Positions 9,373 to 19,513 of a stretch of 64,000 nucleotides of DNA are shown piece after piece. The stretch comes from Yersinia ruckeri ATCC 29473 (GTDB lineage: Bacteria > Pseudomonadota > Gammaproteobacteria > Enterobacterales > Enterobacteriaceae), in NCBI RefSeq assembly GCF_000754815.1, contig NZ_KN150747.1, positions 2,762,896-2,826,895 of the forward strand, read 5' to 3'. The notes beneath the pieces were generated by a model. The model was not told the DNA's origin. It ran no database searches and saw only the letters and a list, made by a program, of their open reading frames with translations. The position numbers and the translations under genes were made by a program. Position 1 is the first letter of the stretch. Each line of letters begins with the position of its first letter.

Positions 9373-9669
9373 GTAATAACCATTAACAAACCTAAGAATA
9401 GCCAGAGGCAGCCTGTGCCCGGCACCACTAAAATAAGCATTAAATGTGCATTGTCACAAGGCTAATTATCGCTAACCTGATAAAAGAGTTGTCAGCAATG
9501 ACTCATTCCCCTGTTTTCACGGCTACGCTAGCCAGTTACACTGCACTAGCAGATTTAACTTACCTGATGAGTCGTTGACGGTACCGAGAGTCCGATGGAA
9601 ATTCTCCGCGATGCCGCCAAGGCAATAAAAAGACGAATCAGTTAGTTAGCAAGCTATTACTTATCTCAT

Positions 9670-10959
9670 ATGGCCTTAATCATCACCGGCGGAGCCTCTC
9701 CCTTAATTGTTATGAAAATAGAAGCCATTTACCGCCCCCTCTCCAGCGTGCGGGAACAACGCTGCTGTGAGTGTGATGCGCTCTTTACCTTGCCGGCAAT
9801 GAAAAATAATCAGGCAGCCTATTGCCCACGCTGCTGTGCGAAAGTGGTCTCGGGTCGAGATTGGTCGCTGACCCGCCTGACTGCGGTGGCGGTAACGATG
9901 TTATTGTTGATGCCTTTCGCCTACAGCGAGCCGCTAATCCGTACTCGTCTATTGGGAACCCGTATTGATGCCAGTCTGCTGGAAGGTATTTGGCAGATGA
10001 CCAAACAGGGCGATCCTCTGACCGCCAGTATGGTGGCGTTCTGCATCTTTGGTGCTCCCATCACTCTCACGTTGTCCATTATCTATTTACGCGTGGGGAG
10101 TCGCATCGGCATGAACCTGCGCCCGGTGTTGCTGATGCTGGAGCGCTTGAAAGAATGGGTGATGCTGGATATTTATCTGATTGGTATGGTCGTGGCCTGT
10201 ATCAAGGTCAAGGAGTACGCCGATATTGCTCCGGGACTTGGGCTGACGGCTTATCTGGTATTAACGCTACTGAGCATTCTGACGCTAATCCATCTGAATC
10301 TGGAGCAATTATGGGCGCGTTTTTATCCGCAGGAGCCACCGCAGGGACCGCGTGAAACCCTACGGGTTTGCCTATCTTGCCACGACACCGGGCACCCAGA
10401 TAAACATGGCCGCTGCCCGCGCTGCCATATCCCGCTGCGTCACCGTCGTCGCCACAGCCTGCAAAAAACCTGGGCGGCGCTGATCGCCTCGATGGTGCTA
10501 TTGCTGCCAGCGAATCTATTGCCGATTTCAATTGTGTATGCCAACGGTATCCGCATGGAGGATACTATCTTCTCCGGCGTAGTTTCACTGGCAACCACCG
10601 GTAATATGCCGATTGCTGCAGTGGTATTTATTGCCAGCGTATTGGTACCCTTTACCAAAATCATTGTACTGATCACCTTATTGTTCAGCATTCACCTGAA
10701 AACCCAGCATAGCCTGAAAACCCGTATGCGTTTGCTACGCGTTATCACCTGGATTGGTCGCTGGTCAATGTTGGATTTATTCGTCATTGCGTTAATGATG
10801 TCATTGATCAATAGAGATCAATTACTTTCATTCACCATGGGGCCGGCAGCCTTTTATTTTGGGTCTGCGGTAATTTTGACTATTCTTGCCGTTGAATGGC
10901 TAGATAGCCGATTAATTTGGGATGCACATGCAACAGGAAACGCCGAGTACACCGATTGA
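9670..10959 (+). CDS. letA: PqiA-family membrane protein LetA (YebS)
   Basis: Inner-membrane partner of the LetB MCE tunnel, which moves lipids between inner and outer membranes. It has 429 aa (E. coli 427). Each PqiA repeat begins with a zinc-ribbon: CCECDALF...CPRC near residue 33 and CLSCHDTG...CPRC near 235. Each is followed by four TM helices. [20 protein letters not shown] and [24 protein letters not shown] are near-identical to E. coli. Its 3' end overlaps letB by about 30 bp, so the two are translationally coupled. I chose the first Met (MAL), as in E. coli. Confidence 0.94.
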   Translation: MALIITGGASPLIVMKIEAIYRPLSSVREQRCCECDALFTLPAMKNNQAAYCPRCCAKVVSGRDWSLTRLTAVAVTMLLLMPFAYSEPLIRTRLLGTRIDASLLEGIWQMTKQGDPLTASMVAFCIFGAPITLTLSIIYLRVGSRIGMNLRPVLLMLERLKEWVMLDIYLIGMVVACIKVKEYADIAPGLGLTAYLVLTLLSILTLIHLNLEQLWARFYPQEPPQGPRETLRVCLSCHDTGHPDKHGRCPRCHIPLRHRRRHSLQKTWAALIASMVLLLPANLLPISIVYANGIRMEDTIFSGVVSLATTGNMPIAAVVFIASVLVPFTKIIVLITLLFSIHLKTQHSLKTRMRLLRVITWIGRWSMLDLFVIALMMSLINRDQLLSFTMGPAAFYFGSAVILTILAVEWLDSRLIWDAHATGNAEYTD

Positions 10960-13558
10960 GGCCCAGATTAGGCATAAACGCCGGATTTCACCTTTCTGGT
11001 TACTGCCATTTATTGCTCTGTTGATCGCCGGTTGGCTGGTTTATACCAATTGGCAAGATCGCGGTGCCGAAGTCACTATCGATTTTCAATCCGCCGCTGG
11101 CATTGTCGCCGGACGTACGCCGATTCGTTATCAAGGGGTTGAGGTCGGTACCGTACAATCCATCAGTTTGAGTAAAGATTTACGTAGCATTGTCGTCACA
11201 GCCAGTATCAAAAGCGACCTGGAAGACTCTCTACGCGAAGGCACTCAGTTCTGGTTGGTAACACCCAAAGCTTCTCTGGCCGGAGTTTCTGGGCTGGATG
11301 CACTGGTGGGCGGCAACTATATTGGTATGATGCCCGGTACCGGCCCATCGCAGACTCATTTTACCGCACTGGATACCCAGCCAAAATTTCGCCTGAATAC
11401 TGGCGAGCTAATGATTCATTTGAATGCCAAAGATCTCGGTTCGCTCAATACCGGCTCGTTGGTCTACTATCGTAAAATTCCTGTGGGTAAAGTCTACGAT
11501 TACAATATTGCAGCGGATAATAATGGCGTCACTGTCGATGTACTGATCGACCGCCGCTTTGCCCACTTGGTCAAAAACGAGACACGCTTCTGGAATGTTT
11601 CCGGTTTCAAAGGGGATTTCAGCCTGAGTGGTGCGTCGGTGCAGATGGAAAGCCTGGCGGCGTTGGTTAATGGCGCAATTGCCTTTGATTCACCGGAAAA
11701 AAGTCCAAATGCCAAAACTGACCAGCAATTCCAATTGTATCCCGATTTGGCTCACAGCAATCGCGGCGTGGCCATCACGCTGGATCTGCCAAATGGCAAT
11801 AATTTGACTGAAGGCCGCACTCCGCTGATTTATCAAGGTTTACAGGTCGGCACATTAACCAAACTGTCGCTCCAGCCGGACACTAAAGTCACCGGCGAAT
11901 TGACCATCGACCCATCGGTAGTGGATTTAATGCGCAGTGGCAGCCGGATTGAGATGAACAGCCCACGGATCAGTTTGAGCGATACTAAACTCAGCGAACT
12001 ACTGACCGGTAATACGCTGGAACTGATCCCGGGAGAAGGCGCGCCACAGCAACATTTTATCGTACTGGAAAGCAATAAAAGCTTGCTGCAACAGCCGGAT
12101 GTGTTGCAAATCACCCTGACCGCACCGCAAAGTTACGGTATTGATGTCGCCCAGCCTATTCTGTTACACGGCATTAAAATTGGTCAGGTAATCAGCCGCA
12201 CACTGGATGATAAAGGCATTACATTTAGTGCCGCTATTGATGCTAAATACCGCCATTTAGTGCATAAAGACAGCAAATTTGTCGTTAATAGCCGCATCAA
12301 TGTCAACGTGGGTATTGATGGCATCGATGTTCAAGGTGCCAGCGCGCAAGAATGGTTTGACGGTGGAATTCAAATGCTATCAGGTGGACAAGGCGAACCG
12401 CAAAATCGCTACCCGCTGTATAGCAGTATAGAAAAAGCTCAAGACGGTATTTTGGGCAATGCTCCAGCCACTACATTAACACTCATCGCCAGCAGCTTGC
12501 CGGACGTGCAAACCGGTTCGGTGGTGCTATATCGCAAATTCCAGGTTGGTGAAATCGTCAGCGTTCGTCCCAAAGCCAACGAGTTTGAGGTGGATGTCTA
12601 TATCCAGCCAGCCTATCGTAACCTACTAAGCAGCAAGAGTATTTTCTGGGCTGAAGGCGGAGCGAAAGTTCAGCTTAATGGCAGTGGCATAACCGTACAG
12701 GCATCGCCGTTGAATCGGGCGCTAAAAGGCGCCATTAGCTTTGATAATCTCGAAGGCGTTTCGCTGGATAAAGGTGACAAACGCACGCTGTATGCCACTG
12801 AAACCGCCGCCCGAGCGGTGGGAAGCCAAATTACCTTACGTACCTACGATGCCAGCAAACTGGCCGCAGGTATGCCAATTCGCTATCTCGGCATTAATAT
12901 CGGCCAGCTTGAGTCGCTGAAACTGTCCGGCGATCGTAATGAGGTGCTGGCGAAAGCGGTGCTTTATCCGGAATATGTGGATGATTTTGCGCGTTTTGGC
13001 AGCCGTTTTTCGGTTGTTTCACCGGAAATTTCCGCCGCCGGCGTCAACAATCTGGACACCCTGCTACAGCCGTATATTAATGTAGAGCCTGGCCGCGGCC
13101 AAGCCTCTCGCAATTTTGAGCTACAGGCTGCCAGCATTACCGACTCCCGCTATCTGGATGGCCTGAGTATTGTACTGGACACTGTGGAAGCCGGTTCATT
13201 GCAAGTGGGTACCCCACTGTTGTTCCGCGGACTGGAAGTGGGTACCGTGACTGGATTCAATCTGGGTGCCATGTCGGATAGAGTTCAGGTCTCACTGCGT
13301 ATCAGTAAGAAATACCAGCAGTTAGTGCGGCAGAACAGCGTATTTTGGCTGGCTTCTGGTTATAACCTACAGTTCGGTTTGACCGGTGGTGTAGTGAAAA
13401 GCGGCACTTTCCAGCAATTTATTCGCGGGGGTATCGCCTTTGCCACGCCTCCGACCACGCCACTGGCACCCAAAGCTGTCGTCAACCAACACTTTCTACT
13501 GCATGCCGAAGAGCCAAAAGATTGGCGTAACTGGGGAACGGCAATTCCGCGTTTTTAA
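10928..13558 (+). CDS. letB: Lipid-transport MCE tunnel protein LetB (YebT)
   Basis: Periplasm-spanning MCE protein whose stacked hexameric rings form a lipid tunnel. About 876 aa (E. coli 877). One N-terminal TM helix ([18 protein letters not shown]) is followed by seven MCE domains. The recurrent tell-tale is 'P-[IL]-x-[YL]-x-G-[IV]-x-[VI]-G', for example [33 protein letters not shown] and [11 protein letters not shown]. The frame also offers Met at 10922; Met at 10928 aligns with E. coli MSQETP. The start lies inside letA. In E. coli rsmF follows, but here there is a hairpin and a long gene-free gap. Confidence 0.94.
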   Translation: MQQETPSTPIEAQIRHKRRISPFWLLPFIALLIAGWLVYTNWQDRGAEVTIDFQSAAGIVAGRTPIRYQGVEVGTVQSISLSKDLRSIVVTASIKSDLEDSLREGTQFWLVTPKASLAGVSGLDALVGGNYIGMMPGTGPSQTHFTALDTQPKFRLNTGELMIHLNAKDLGSLNTGSLVYYRKIPVGKVYDYNIAADNNGVTVDVLIDRRFAHLVKNETRFWNVSGFKGDFSLSGASVQMESLAALVNGAIAFDSPEKSPNAKTDQQFQLYPDLAHSNRGVAITLDLPNGNNLTEGRTPLIYQGLQVGTLTKLSLQPDTKVTGELTIDPSVVDLMRSGSRIEMNSPRISLSDTKLSELLTGNTLELIPGEGAPQQHFIVLESNKSLLQQPDVLQITLTAPQSYGIDVAQPILLHGIKIGQVISRTLDDKGITFSAAIDAKYRHLVHKDSKFVVNSRINVNVGIDGIDVQGASAQEWFDGGIQMLSGGQGEPQNRYPLYSSIEKAQDGILGNAPATTLTLIASSLPDVQTGSVVLYRKFQVGEIVSVRPKANEFEVDVYIQPAYRNLLSSKSIFWAEGGAKVQLNGSGITVQASPLNRALKGAISFDNLEGVSLDKGDKRTLYATETAARAVGSQITLRTYDASKLAAGMPIRYLGINIGQLESLKLSGDRNEVLAKAVLYPEYVDDFARFGSRFSVVSPEISAAGVNNLDTLLQPYINVEPGRGQASRNFELQAASITDSRYLDGLSIVLDTVEAGSLQVGTPLLFRGLEVGTVTGFNLGAMSDRVQVSLRISKKYQQLVRQNSVFWLASGYNLQFGLTGGVVKSGTFQQFIRGGIAFATPPTTPLAPKAVVNQHFLLHAEEPKDWRNWGTAIPRF

Positions 13559-13565
13559 ACCCTCT

Positions 13566-13592
13566 ACCGGGTGGCAATCTGAGCCGCCCGGT
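13566..13592 (+). terminator. Hairpin after letB
   Basis: ACCGGGTGGC / GCCGCCCGGT stem (one G-T pair, 7-nt loop) 8 bp after the letB stop. No T run follows. It probably ends or stabilises the letAB transcript. Confidence 0.6.
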
Positions 13593-14472
13593 GAGGCTCT
13601 CTACCATTGGCTATATGGTAACTTATTGCCTTGTTTCATATTTATCTGATCTATCGACAATATCCATATTTAGATCCTCTCCGAGATATAAAATCATCCC
13701 CCCATTTTTCAGCGCATGAAAAGCATGGCGATTTATTCTTTGCTATATCGCATTGATTATTATGTTAGATTTATTTACCTAAATATTGATTACATCCCAT
13801 TTTCATTAACAAACAAGAGCAAAAAATCACGCTGAATCACTTCACGCCTGATATTTTTCTCAACTTATATTTATTCATTCTACGGCGTCATCGCTATCTT
13901 GCGGTGACTCTGACAACATCACTGACTTGTTATAATAGAACAGGCTAGAGATAATCCAAATTATATTGATAATCGTTCAGCACATTTATTTTATTATCAA
14001 TTTCCCGTATAAAATATCATCATAACAAGATGATATAACAGGAAAAATGATGAGGATAAGATATAGATATCAGTGAATAACATCATAAAACGCCCGTTCA
14101 ACCTGATCAACAGCCAATAAGCCAAGATCTAACACTTCACCCACCCCATAAGGCCGAGAGAGTTTTACTACAGTAACTCACATAGTCATTTAATTTTACT
14201 GGATAAATCAAGTGTCGAGGAACTCATCATTAAATTTACATTTCATATGTTAGACCATTATCTCTACACGTCTAATTTCACCGTCTATTTTCATCAGCAA
14301 AGAACTGAAATTCACATTACGGCAGTTATAAAAGAGAGAAGTCGTTAATAGCTATTTAGCAAGATTAGTCTTAATAAGCTGCACTCAATTCTTGGCTGAT
14401 ATACAATCAGCAAGCCATAATTCGTGTTTTTCTCTTAGCCAAGGAAGTCGTTTTCAAACAGGAGTGAACATC
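13593..14472. other. Gene-free AT-rich gap at the rsmF position
   Basis: About 880 bp with no convincing open frame on either strand. E. coli has rsmF (yebU) directly after yebT/letB; no rsmF remnant could be read here. It presumably contains the promoter of the diguanylate cyclase gene that follows. Confidence 0.5.
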
Positions 14473-16182
14473 ATGTTAGATGATGATAATAAAGATAAGT
14501 CTGCAATAATGGCTCTGCAACAACAATTAAATACGTTGCGTGATATTATCGAGAATAACTCCGATTGGATCTGGGAAATTGACGTAAATGGTCACTACAC
14601 CTTTTCATCCGCTAAATGTCTGGAGTTTTTTGGCCGATCTCCGCATGAAATTCTGGGCAAGTCCCTATGTGATTTTATGCCAGCAGATGAAGCACAACGT
14701 GTCCGCACGATATTTGCCAAAGTCAGCGCCGAACGTTTGCCCTTTTCCGGCCTCAAGAAGCGTCATTTCCGGGCTGATGGATCAGAAATTCTGCTAGAAA
14801 CCAGTGCGGTACCACTATTTGACGATAATGGAAACTTCAGAGGATATCGGGGTATTGACCGGGATCTCACCCATTTACCCGCCAATACACCGCAACGCCT
14901 GTTAGAATTAGAATCTATTTACTCCAATGCTCCCGCTGGCCTGTGTTTTATCGACACTTCCCTACGCTACGTTACCATTAACGACTATCTGGCCAATTTA
15001 TTAGGCAAAAATACCGATGAAGTTAATGGTCAGAAAGTTGCTGATTTAATGCCTGGCATTGTTCCTATTATCAGACACGCTTTGCTCTGCGCCTATAATA
15101 GTGAAAGCATTTTGGATGCCGAGTTTCAGATGCCTGAGGCAAACCATTTTTTCTTTATTCGTATGCAGGCCAGCCGTGATAGTCAAGGCAAAGTAATGGG
15201 ATTATCGGTAGCAATGATTGATATCCGTTGCCTAAAACAAATGGAAACAGCCCTACGTCAAAGTAAAGAACATTATCGCAATATGGTGGAGCTTAATCCG
15301 CAAATCCCTTGGACGGCTTCCCCCGATGGCAGAATTACCGATATCAGTAGCCGTTTCGAAAAAATAACCGGTTTCACCCGTAAACAGACGCTGGCCGATG
15401 AATGGGTGAGAACCATTCATGCTGACGACCGCCATCTCGCGCTGGTTCACTGGGAACATTCCTTGAGTACCGGTGAGCCGCTAGATATGGAAGTACGCTT
15501 TTGTCACGTTGAACGCGGTTGGAACTGGATGCGTCTGCGAGCGACGCCAAGCTTGAATAGTAACGGTGAAGTGACTTGTTGGTACGGCACCGCCGAGGAT
15601 ATTCACGAACGTAAATTACTTGAGCTGAAATTGCTCAAAGCCAACCGCCGTCTGGAGATTCAGGCTCGAACAGATTCACTGACAAAATTACCTAATCGGC
15701 GTGAGTTCAAAAAGGTGTTAACCCATGAGTTCCTCCGCGCCAAACGTACCGAAACCCCACTGGCGTTATTGATGATCGATATCGATTATTTCAAAAACTT
15801 TAACGACCATTATGGCCATATCTCTGGTGATGCCTGCCTGCGACTGGTCGCCAGAGCATTACGGAAGTCACTCAAGCGCGGTACTGATATCGTCGCTCGC
15901 TACGGTGGCGAAGAATTTGCTGCTATTTTGCCGGATACTGATCAGGCGGGTGCCGCACTAGTGGCAAAACACATATTGGAATCAATCCGATTAATGGGTA
16001 TTAAGCATATCGACAGCCAATTCCAAAAAGTAACCATCAGTATCGGTGTCAGTTTTTATCATCCGCGCATCCATTCAACCGGTATCGAACAGTCACATTT
16101 GCTACTGGCGGCAGATAAAGCGCTTTATTTTTCGAAAAACAACGGCCGAAACCAATACAACATCGAAAAACTACCGGAATAA
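14473..16182 (+). CDS. PAS-PAS-PAS-GGDEF diguanylate cyclase
   Basis: Predicted cytoplasmic cyclase making c-di-GMP from two GTP. The 569-residue product starts at Met 14473, preceded by AGGAG at 8-nt spacing; an in-frame upstream ATG at 14392 has no ribosome site. Domains: a short coiled coil (LQQQLNTLRDIIE), PAS 1 (about 20-135), PAS 2 (about 150-255), PAS 3 with PAC (about 265-385), then GGDEF (about 400-565). The active site reads GGEEF. RGTD lies exactly five residues before it, an intact I-site (RxxD) for product inhibition. No TM segment is seen, so it probably senses a soluble or redox signal. It has no operon partner. Confidence 0.88.
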   Translation: MLDDDNKDKSAIMALQQQLNTLRDIIENNSDWIWEIDVNGHYTFSSAKCLEFFGRSPHEILGKSLCDFMPADEAQRVRTIFAKVSAERLPFSGLKKRHFRADGSEILLETSAVPLFDDNGNFRGYRGIDRDLTHLPANTPQRLLELESIYSNAPAGLCFIDTSLRYVTINDYLANLLGKNTDEVNGQKVADLMPGIVPIIRHALLCAYNSESILDAEFQMPEANHFFFIRMQASRDSQGKVMGLSVAMIDIRCLKQMETALRQSKEHYRNMVELNPQIPWTASPDGRITDISSRFEKITGFTRKQTLADEWVRTIHADDRHLALVHWEHSLSTGEPLDMEVRFCHVERGWNWMRLRATPSLNSNGEVTCWYGTAEDIHERKLLELKLLKANRRLEIQARTDSLTKLPNRREFKKVLTHEFLRAKRTETPLALLMIDIDYFKNFNDHYGHISGDACLRLVARALRKSLKRGTDIVARYGGEEFAAILPDTDQAGAALVAKHILESIRLMGIKHIDSQFQKVTISIGVSFYHPRIHSTGIEQSHLLLAADKALYFSKNNGRNQYNIEKLPE

Positions 16183-16292
16183 ACATACCGATTTAATGCG
16201 CCAGCCTCTGGCACTTTTTATCAGCTCGACTATTCTCAATAATGCGGCCAATCTGGTCACACCTCCTACCACAATCAATATCAGGAGTTTCA

Positions 16293-16535
16293 ATGAGAAA
16301 GTCAGTATTAAAAATCGGTAGTTTTGAAATCGATGATGCGCAGGTCATCTCACCGCCAACCAAAGGGGAAGATACACTCAGTATTCCGTGCAAATCAGAT
16401 CCAGAACTTTGCACACAGTTAGATGGTTGGGATGAACACACCAGCGTCCCGGCGCGATTGGACGGTAAAGATATTCTGCTGTACAAGAAACACTATGACC
16501 GTCACCAAGATGCTTGGGTCATGAGGATGACTTAA
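16293..16535 (+). CDS. yebV: Conserved small protein YebV
   Basis: 80-residue protein of unknown function, homologous to E. coli YebV (78 aa). The segments IGSFEIDDA, TLSIPCKSDPELCTQLDGWD and YDRHQDAWVMRM are shared. The start at 16293 has AGGAG 6 nt upstream; an in-frame upstream ATG at 16242 is poorer. Two cysteines (CKSDPELC) are conserved with E. coli. It lies 110 bp after the cyclase gene. An imperfect GC-rich stem near 16550-16596 followed by TTTT may end it. Confidence 0.88.
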   Translation: MRKSVLKIGSFEIDDAQVISPPTKGEDTLSIPCKSDPELCTQLDGWDEHTSVPARLDGKDILLYKKHYDRHQDAWVMRMT

Positions 16536-16654
16536 TTGACCCAATCAGAAACCCCGCCGCAACGGTAACTTCGCGCTAACCTACGGTGGGTTTTCTCACT
16601 CTTTGCTTGTTTCTCTGCGTCAAACAACCCTCAGCTTTCAGGCAATAAAATGTC

Positions 16655-17053
16655 TCACATGCAAAACTTTTCGACTATTTTGAATTGCATGCAGATCAAC
16701 ATCATATCCGGTGAAAACATATCGTATTCTTCAAAGAATCGCTGATGCTCTTTACGCCAGTAAATCAGTGAACGATCTCCCTCGCCTTCAGCAAGAGCGT
16801 GTGCCTCATCAACCTGATCGTAGGTTTTCAGCTCCACATTCGTCAATTCTACAGCACAGGCAGGTTCATTACGGCCGTTAACCACCACAAAAACGTCGCC
16901 AACGCATGGAACGCCATCTTCATCCAAAGCCGCGCAAGTGGCGGTTTTCACGCCCTGCAATACCAATGCCAATAAGTCATCGGCGACATTTTCGGTATCA
17001 CCAAATGTCCAACGTTCGACATTTTCATATTTGGCTGGCAGGTTAGTGGTCAT
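16655..17053 (-). CDS. ASCH domain protein
   Basis: 132-residue protein that is essentially one ASCH domain (ASC-1 homology, PUA-like beta-barrel thought to bind RNA or modified nucleosides). Typical elements are WTFGDTENVADDLLALVLQGVKTATCAAL near the N terminus and VGDVFVVVNGRNEPACAVELTNVELKTYDQV in the barrel. EGEGDRSLIYWRKEHQRFF follows. The substrate is unknown. It is distinct from the shorter ASCH protein YqfB at 36.4 kb. It is monocistronic on the minus strand. Confidence 0.8.
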   Translation of the reverse strand: MTTNLPAKYENVERWTFGDTENVADDLLALVLQGVKTATCAALDEDGVPCVGDVFVVVNGRNEPACAVELTNVELKTYDQVDEAHALAEGEGDRSLIYWRKEHQRFFEEYDMFSPDMMLICMQFKIVEKFCM

Positions 17054-17211
17054 AGTTTTCCTTATTTCAAATTCTATTTATTACATCATTGATACAGCGC
17101 ATATTACACTTTATCTCAGGCAACATGAGCTCACTAAATCTGCTCATCAACATGATTCTTCGCTAGTATAAGTCGATGAAAACACATTCGATGCCTATGA
17201 GGAAAATAAAG

Positions 17212-17316
17212 GTGACAAAAAAACTACATCAAAAGCACTGGAAAATGTTTCTGGTCCTGCTCGGCATTTGCCTGGCACTGTTGATATTACGCTGGGCAGC
17301 AATGGTATTTGCTTAA
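17212..17316 (+). CDS. yniD: Small membrane protein YniD
   Basis: 34-residue single-TM protein read from a GTG preceded by GAGG at about 9 nt. An in-frame ATG at 17191 would add 7 residues. The core KHWKMFLVLLGICLALLILRWAAM is almost the same as E. coli YniD (KKHWKMVVVLLAICGAMLLLRWAAM), recalled from memory. The basic N terminus and hydrophobic helix predict an inner-membrane location. Function is unknown. Its stop codon overlaps the 3' end of the convergent zinc-ribbon gene. Confidence 0.8.
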   Translation: MTKKLHQKHWKMFLVLLGICLALLILRWAAMVFA

Positions 17317-17483
17317 TGCTTACGGTCTTTAGGCAAGAACAGACTGCCACATTTCAGACATACCAGCGCCTTATTCTTTTGCACTTTAACTGAATCCTGT
17401 TCGGAGACTGCACCACATTCAGGGCAGGCAATTTTGGTTTTAGTACCACTAATCAGTCTTCTAAAACTATCGATCAATGACAT
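17313..17483 (-). CDS. Small zinc-ribbon protein (YnfU-like)
   Basis: 56-residue protein with two CxxC pairs (CPECG at about 20-24 and CLKCG at about 42-46) forming a four-Cys zinc ribbon, between basic ends. It resembles the enterobacterial YnfU family of small zinc-binding proteins; the exact orthology is uncertain. It is convergent with yniD and their 3' ends overlap by 4 bp. Confidence 0.75.
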   Translation of the reverse strand: MSLIDSFRRLISGTKTKIACPECGAVSEQDSVKVQKNKALVCLKCGSLFLPKDRKH

Positions 17484-17722
17484 AATTTTACCTCGTGGTT
17501 TTCTATGTCATGAAATTACGTAAACCGTGCAAATAAAAATGAATCCGCGGCGGTATTGTTTGAAATTCATACGACTGAACGAACAGTTTATAGATAGAAT
17601 CGGCCAGAAGAAACGGTTAAAGCTAGCCGTTGGAAGCAAGAAGAGTCACTTTTCACCACGTAGCATGATGGCATGCTATACGTAGTGAAAAAATCAGAAA
17701 GGATTTAACAGCCAGACAAGCA

Positions 17723-17956
17723 TCAATGATTCCATAATTCCTGGATCAAGCCTCTGACACGAACCTTGGACGAGCCAGCGACCAAGCTGATAACACGTTT
17801 TGCGCTCAACGCTGAAACTTCGGTATTCCATTCTTCAAAGGAATGTTCTGCGTAGCTATCATTAAAAATTTTTTTGATCGAGGACTCAGCTTCAGACATC
17901 TCACTGAAATCTTTAGCATTTACTAAGCACTGTGCAATAATTGAGACTTTTTTCAT
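17723..17956 (-). CDS. Hypothetical 77-residue protein
   Basis: I do not recognise this protein. It is 77 aa, soluble and mixed in charge, with a helical-looking centre (AESSIKKIFNDSYAEHSFEEW) and no signal peptide or known motif. The TTGATTATCGG stretch on the plus strand upstream gives AAGGA-type ribosome binding on the minus strand just before ATG, which supports expression. It is isolated between gene-free stretches. Confidence 0.55.
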   Translation of the reverse strand: MKKVSIIAQCLVNAKDFSEMSEAESSIKKIFNDSYAEHSFEEWNTEVSALSAKRVISLVAGSSKVRVRGLIQELWNH

Positions 17957-18482
17957 GATTTATCCTTGATTATCGGCCGCATAGTGTAGCACAATCAGCG
18001 TCCCTCTGATCATATGCCGTTAAAATTGTTTACATATTGCACCAAGTGATTGATAAAAAAACAAATTAAGCCATTTTATCGTAGTATTGTTTCTAAAAAA
18101 TCATCAATCTTTCTGTCCTTTCTCCCAATAGTCACTATACTTTCATCCGGTATTCATTTTTTGTTCATTTGTTGTCCTTAAAATACCAATGTAGGTAATC
18201 AGCGACATATCCATTGAGGATAATGGGAATGAAACATGAGCAACACTCTATTTCTTTACGTACTGTTCATTATCTATCTGACCGCAGCTATCATTGATAA
18301 TCCGGCAGTATTCAGTTTGCAATAAACTCGCAGCAACCAGTTCGATCTTGGGCCAGCGAATATCACTGCAAGGTAAGTTAGCGTACAGTCTGCCTATTCA
18401 ATACGCTAATCACCCCAAAACAGCCCCCACTAATATGGAGGCTGTGAAGTTTTATCGGATATCAATCTCTGCGGAGACTAAC
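17957..18482. other. Gene-poor stretch
   Basis: 526 bp of AT-rich DNA. A 29-codon frame at 18236-18325 (hydrophobic, MSNTLFLYVLFIIYL...) and an overlapping 24-codon frame behind GAGGAT at 18216 are possible but unsupported micro-genes. No terminator or operator was identified. Confidence 0.35.
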
Positions 18483-19142
18483 TTACAACCCGTTTTTGGC
18501 ATACAAAGGTGAACGCGGGCCATACAATAGCCCATTAGGTGTTCCCGCCGCCAATAAACGCTTGCTGGTTATGCCAGCAACATCATGGCTTTTATCCATC
18601 GCAGTATTAATAATCTGATCGGCAACAGCCGCGACCAAAATACCAATCACACTACCACCAGAATTATTTCTCTGCTCATTACTGGAAGCCGTCGCCGAAG
18701 CTGACCACAGCTCTTTGCCAGTACGCAGATCGACCAACTTGGCGCTGGCCGTCACACGGGTTTCACTGGTAATCACCATATAGCTGGAGCCGTACTCGGT
18801 GATATCGAGATACAGGACAGCATCTGCACCAAAAATCTGCCGCAGTTTTTCGGCACTGACACCTCTAATATCTTCCGGTGCGGTAAGTCCATTCTGGCGG
18901 AAAGTTTCCTCCACTACAGCCACTGGCATCACATAATAACCCGCTTCAGCCAATGGATAAGTGACCTGCGACTGCAAACCGTGGCTGGCATTCACATCCG
19001 GCGTATGGTTTACCGGTGGCAACACCAGAATGGATTTAACCTGGCTTTGCTTAAATGCAGAATAATCTCGCGCTACCGGTTTGGCGCAGCCAGTCAGCAA
19101 CAGCACCATCATCAGGCTAAAAATTCCAATCGCAGTTTTCAT
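18483..19142 (-). CDS. DUF799/GNA1162-family lipoprotein
   Basis: 219-residue lipoprotein with signal MKTAIGIFSLMMVLLLTGC. The body matches the GNA1162/DUF799 family: ILVLPPVNHTPDVNA near the N terminus, GADAVLYLDITEYGSSY and RTGKELWSASATAS in the centre. Structures of the family resemble TolB N-domain/CsgG-like periplasmic folds. It is the third gene of a minus-strand trio and overlaps the DUF4810 gene by 4 bp. It is probably outer-membrane associated; function unproven. Confidence 0.82.
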   Translation of the reverse strand: MKTAIGIFSLMMVLLLTGCAKPVARDYSAFKQSQVKSILVLPPVNHTPDVNASHGLQSQVTYPLAEAGYYVMPVAVVEETFRQNGLTAPEDIRGVSAEKLRQIFGADAVLYLDITEYGSSYMVITSETRVTASAKLVDLRTGKELWSASATASSNEQRNNSGGSVIGILVAAVADQIINTAMDKSHDVAGITSKRLLAAGTPNGLLYGPRSPLYAKNGL

Positions 19143-19486
19143 GATGCTTTTCCTTTACCTTTGCTCAGCAAGAAATCCATGAAAGAGATAGATTCAGGGA
19201 ACAATGACTTCTCCGTTTGGAATTGACGCTCAGCCTCATCATTACGGCCGGTGTTGGCGTATAACATACCTAAATGTGCATGCAAACCTGGCGGTACTTT
19301 AGTGCCTTTCTGCCGGGATTGTTCAATGGTCTGATTCAGTTCAGAAATCTGCTGTTCAATACTGCTATCCTTCTGAGAATACTGATAAATGACGGGTTGA
19401 TATTGATTCCAATCATAAATTGGTTTTGGGCTGGTAGCGCAACCGCCTAGCACTGCGGCAGCCAGTAATACTGCAATTTTATTCAT
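19139..19486 (-). CDS. DUF4810-family lipoprotein
   Basis: 115-residue lipoprotein (signal MNKIAVLLAAAVLGGC) of the DUF4810 family, with the YDWNQYQPVIYQYSQ segment and a short TPR-like helical region (PPGLHAHLGMLYANTGRNDEAERQFQTEKSLFPES). In-frame Met codons upstream at 19507 and 19495 are also possible. I chose the third because it begins a standard lipoprotein signal. It is coupled to the genes on both sides. Confidence 0.78.
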   Translation of the reverse strand: MNKIAVLLAAAVLGGCATSPKPIYDWNQYQPVIYQYSQKDSSIEQQISELNQTIEQSRQKGTKVPPGLHAHLGMLYANTGRNDEAERQFQTEKSLFPESISFMDFLLSKGKGKAS

Positions 19487-19513
19487 CGACTCCATGATAT
19501 CTTTCATCCTTTT

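Noticed and set aside
18223-18325. Two overlapping micro-frames (24 and 29 codons)
   Set aside because: Either might be translated, but neither has both a good ribosome site and a recognisable product, so I did not call them.
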